Shown here: positions 5,803 through 6,479 of the stretch, piece after piece
How positions within the stretch are numbered: position 1 is the stretch's first letter
Layout: the number at the start of each line of letters is the position of its first letter
Source: JBCCFX01 sp039029515
GTDB lineage: Bacteria; Planctomycetota; Phycisphaerae; Phycisphaerales; SM1A02
Direction: 5' to 3'
Length of the DNA stretch: 6,479 nucleotides
Assembly (NCBI GenBank): GCA_039029515.1
Contig: JBCCFX010000210.1
Span: forward strand, 1 to 6,479
Position numbers and translations under genes: made by a program
Notes under the pieces: generated by a model
The model's input: the letters and a program-made list of their open reading frames with translations, nothing else
What the model was told of the DNA's origin: nothing
Database searches by the model: none

Positions 5803-6126
5803 GTGTCGATCGAAACGACGACTGAATCTCTTGATCGAGCTCGAACCTGGCACACTGACATACTGACTTCAGTCTTGCTGACGTCGGCATGCTGGCTGTT
5901 GAATTGCCTCGCATGGAGCTTCATCAACGGTTGCTACGTCTCAACCAGACTCGCGGTCACGCAACATGCTCTTGCTGGATTCACCATCTGCGTCGTCTTG
6001 ACCTGGCTCCTGTTGTGGGCCGAGCATCGAACGCCACGTGCGGAGTTGTTGTGGTCGCTCTTTGTTGTAACGGGATGTGCCACATTTCTGTGCTGGGCAT
6101 TATTGATGCCGGCAATGAATGGATAG
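5803..6126 (+). CDS. Small three-helix membrane protein, unknown function
   Basis: A 107-residue protein I do not recognise. After a hydrophilic N-terminus of about 19 residues come three hydrophobic segments at about 20-42 (LTSVLLTSACWLLNCLAW), 53-73 (HALAGFTICVVLTWLLLW) and 82-103 (LLWSLFVVTGCATFLCWALL), separated by short polar loops, one of them charged (AEHRTPRAE). Cysteines are frequent within the helices (C30, C35, C44, C63, C92, C97), with no CxxC pair. An N-in, C-out three-pass topology is plausible. It starts at GTG with GGAAG six bases before. It lies 134 bp after the secreted protein, past a hairpin, so it is probably a separate unit. It converges on the mutase gene. Hydrophobic periodicity over the full length argues for a real gene, but no family support is visible. 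Confidence 0.6.
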   Translation: MSIETTTESLDRARTWHTDILTSVLLTSACWLLNCLAWSFINGCYVSTRLAVTQHALAGFTICVVLTWLLLWAEHRTPRAELLWSLFVVTGCATFLCWALLMPAMNG

Positions 6127-6142
6127 CGACGCTCACGCCTGA

Positions 6143-6156
6143 GGACCTTCGGGTTC
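6143..6156 (+). other. Short hairpin with a cUUCGg tetraloop
   Basis: GGACC (6143-6147) and GGTTC (6152-6156) form a 5-bp stem, including one G-T pair, closed by TTCG. C(UUCG)G is a known extra-stable RNA tetraloop. It lies 17 bases after the stop of the small membrane protein and could protect or end its message. The stem is short and there is no T-run. Confidence 0.3.
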
Positions 6157-6167
6157 AACAGTGCGTC

Positions 6168-6193
6168 GCCGGGTTCAGCAGAACCCGGCCTAC
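6168..6193 (-). repeat. REP-like palindromic element with GTAG foot
   Basis: On the minus strand GTAG (6193-6190) is followed directly by GCCGGGTTC (6189-6181), loop TGCT (6180-6177) and GAACCCGGC (6176-6168): a perfect 9-bp stem with a 4-base loop. A GTAG or GGAG tetranucleotide at the 5' foot of a short GC-rich hairpin is the hallmark of REP elements mobilised by RAYT (TnpA-REP) transposases. The element lies between convergent genes, a usual REP location. A partial echo of the stem sequence, GGGTTCAACA, occurs at 6151-6160. Only one copy is visible, so repeat status is inferred. Confidence 0.6.
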
Positions 6194-6214
6194 ACAGAAT
6201 GGATCCCCGTCCTC

Positions 6215-6243
6215 CTGAAAGCTGAGAGTTGACGGCTGACAAC
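6215..6243. repeat. Degenerate tandem heptamer tract beside the mutase gene
   Basis: Units of 7 bp are CTGAAAG (6215), CTGAGAG (6222), TTGACGG (6229) and CTGACAA (6236). They share the period and roughly the GCT core of the tracts at 634 and 1614. GAGTTG (6226-6231) and CAACTC (6240-6245) also form a 6-bp inverted repeat, ending one base before the stop codon of the minus-strand mutase, so it could help end transcription. Confidence 0.45.
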
Positions 6244-6246
6244 TCC

Positions 6247-6479
6247 CTAGTGCTCCACACGCTCGCCGAGATGGACTGCGACTTCCGCGATCTTCTCATC
6301 AACGAGTGCGTCCGAACTGCCTTCGAGGTTCAGACGAAGCAGCGGTTCAGTGTTGCTCATGCGAACATTGCACCACCACTCGCCGCAATCGACCGTGACG
6401 CCGTCAAGCTCTTCGATCTCCGCGTTCGGGTAGGCGCGCATCAGATCGTCGATCGCCGCTTCCTTGTCTTCCGTTTCAA
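6247..6479 (-). CDS. Phosphomannomutase/phosphoglucomutase, C-terminal part
   Basis: Only the last 76 residues are in the window; the gene continues past the right edge, which is its 5' side. The fragment is the C-terminal domain of an alpha-D-phosphohexomutase: DGVTVDCGEWWCNVRMSNTE (25-44 of the fragment) leading into PLLRLNLEG. The RxSNTEPxxR loop (R39, S41, N42, T43, E44, P45, R48) binds the substrate phosphate in this family. Closest in style to ManB/CpsG/AlgC-type enzymes, which interconvert hexose 6- and 1-phosphates for GDP-mannose, capsule and LPS sugars. Sugar specificity lies in upstream domains not seen here, so no symbol is given. The frame is open through the edge, and the ATG at 6441 is internal. 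Convergent with the small membrane gene across 120 bp containing the REP-like and heptamer sequences. Confidence 0.93.
   Translation of the reverse strand, partial: ETEDKEAAIDDLMRAYPNAEIEELDGVTVDCGEWWCNVRMSNTEPLLRLNLEGSSDALVDEKIAEVAVHLGERVEH

Noticed and set aside
5672..5866. 64-codon plus-strand frame from GTG just after the secreted protein
   Set aside because: Starts inside the hairpin, no ribosome site, Arg/Cys/Ser-rich product typical of non-coding reading, and overlaps the better-supported gene at 5803.
6222..6227. CTGAGA resembling part of a TPP riboswitch
   Set aside because: No second-half motif or stem arrangement nearby, and no thiamin gene downstream; it is part of a heptamer tract.
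5934..6302. 122-codon minus-strand frame
   Set aside because: Antisense to the small membrane gene and overlapping the mutase in a different frame; the mutase frame has clear family motifs.
1..6479. CRISPR array, defence cluster, insertion sequence or RNA gene
   Set aside because: No regular spaced repeats, transposase, nuclease or recombinase motifs, and no tRNA-like or rRNA-like sequence recognised by eye on either strand.

Overview
The window looks like bacterial chromosome from a member of the Planctomycetota, most likely class Phycisphaerae. This is inference from protein style, not from a marker gene. The clues are a very large secreted protein built from FG-GAP-like blades, a Cys/Asp-rich calcium-type linker and a C-terminal dockerin-like tail; small membrane proteins headed by a CxxC(G)Y...CPECG zinc ribbon; a short membrane-anchored protein with the hydrophobic run GAVINVAVAWG; and mostly Shine-Dalgarno-poor starts. 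I see no phage, plasmid, CRISPR, tRNA, rRNA or transposase gene.

Layout. Positions 1-65 are unassigned. A small anchored hypothetical gene (66-389, minus) diverges from thiS (428-628, plus) across a 38-bp spacer. thiG (736-1602, plus) follows thiS after a 107-bp gap. ThiS is the sulfur carrier and ThiG the thiazole synthase that uses it, so this pair is a thiamin thiazole-phosphate module. Two overlapping paralogous zinc-ribbon membrane genes (1961-2344 and 1618-1968, minus) converge on thiG. A 1050-residue secreted double-propeller protein (2516-5668, plus) and a small three-helix membrane protein (5803-6126, plus) follow. They converge on the 3' end of a phosphomannomutase/phosphoglucomutase gene that runs off the right edge (6247-6479, minus).

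Apart from thiS-thiG and the zinc-ribbon pair, neighbouring genes show no obvious shared pathway. No gene-free stretch exceeds 300 bases.

The most unusual material is in the spacers. Three of them carry degenerate tandem heptamers built round a GGCT core (634-655, 1614-1641, 6215-6243). The last spacer also holds a 26-nt REP-like element: a GTAG foot followed directly by a perfect 9-bp hairpin (6168-6193, minus). The thiG stop codon sits inside a perfect 11-bp inverted repeat. Three genes without a Shine-Dalgarno have a TAYCRT-type -10 hexamer 6-8 nt before the ATG, which suggests leaderless transcripts. No complete new multi-gene system is evident.
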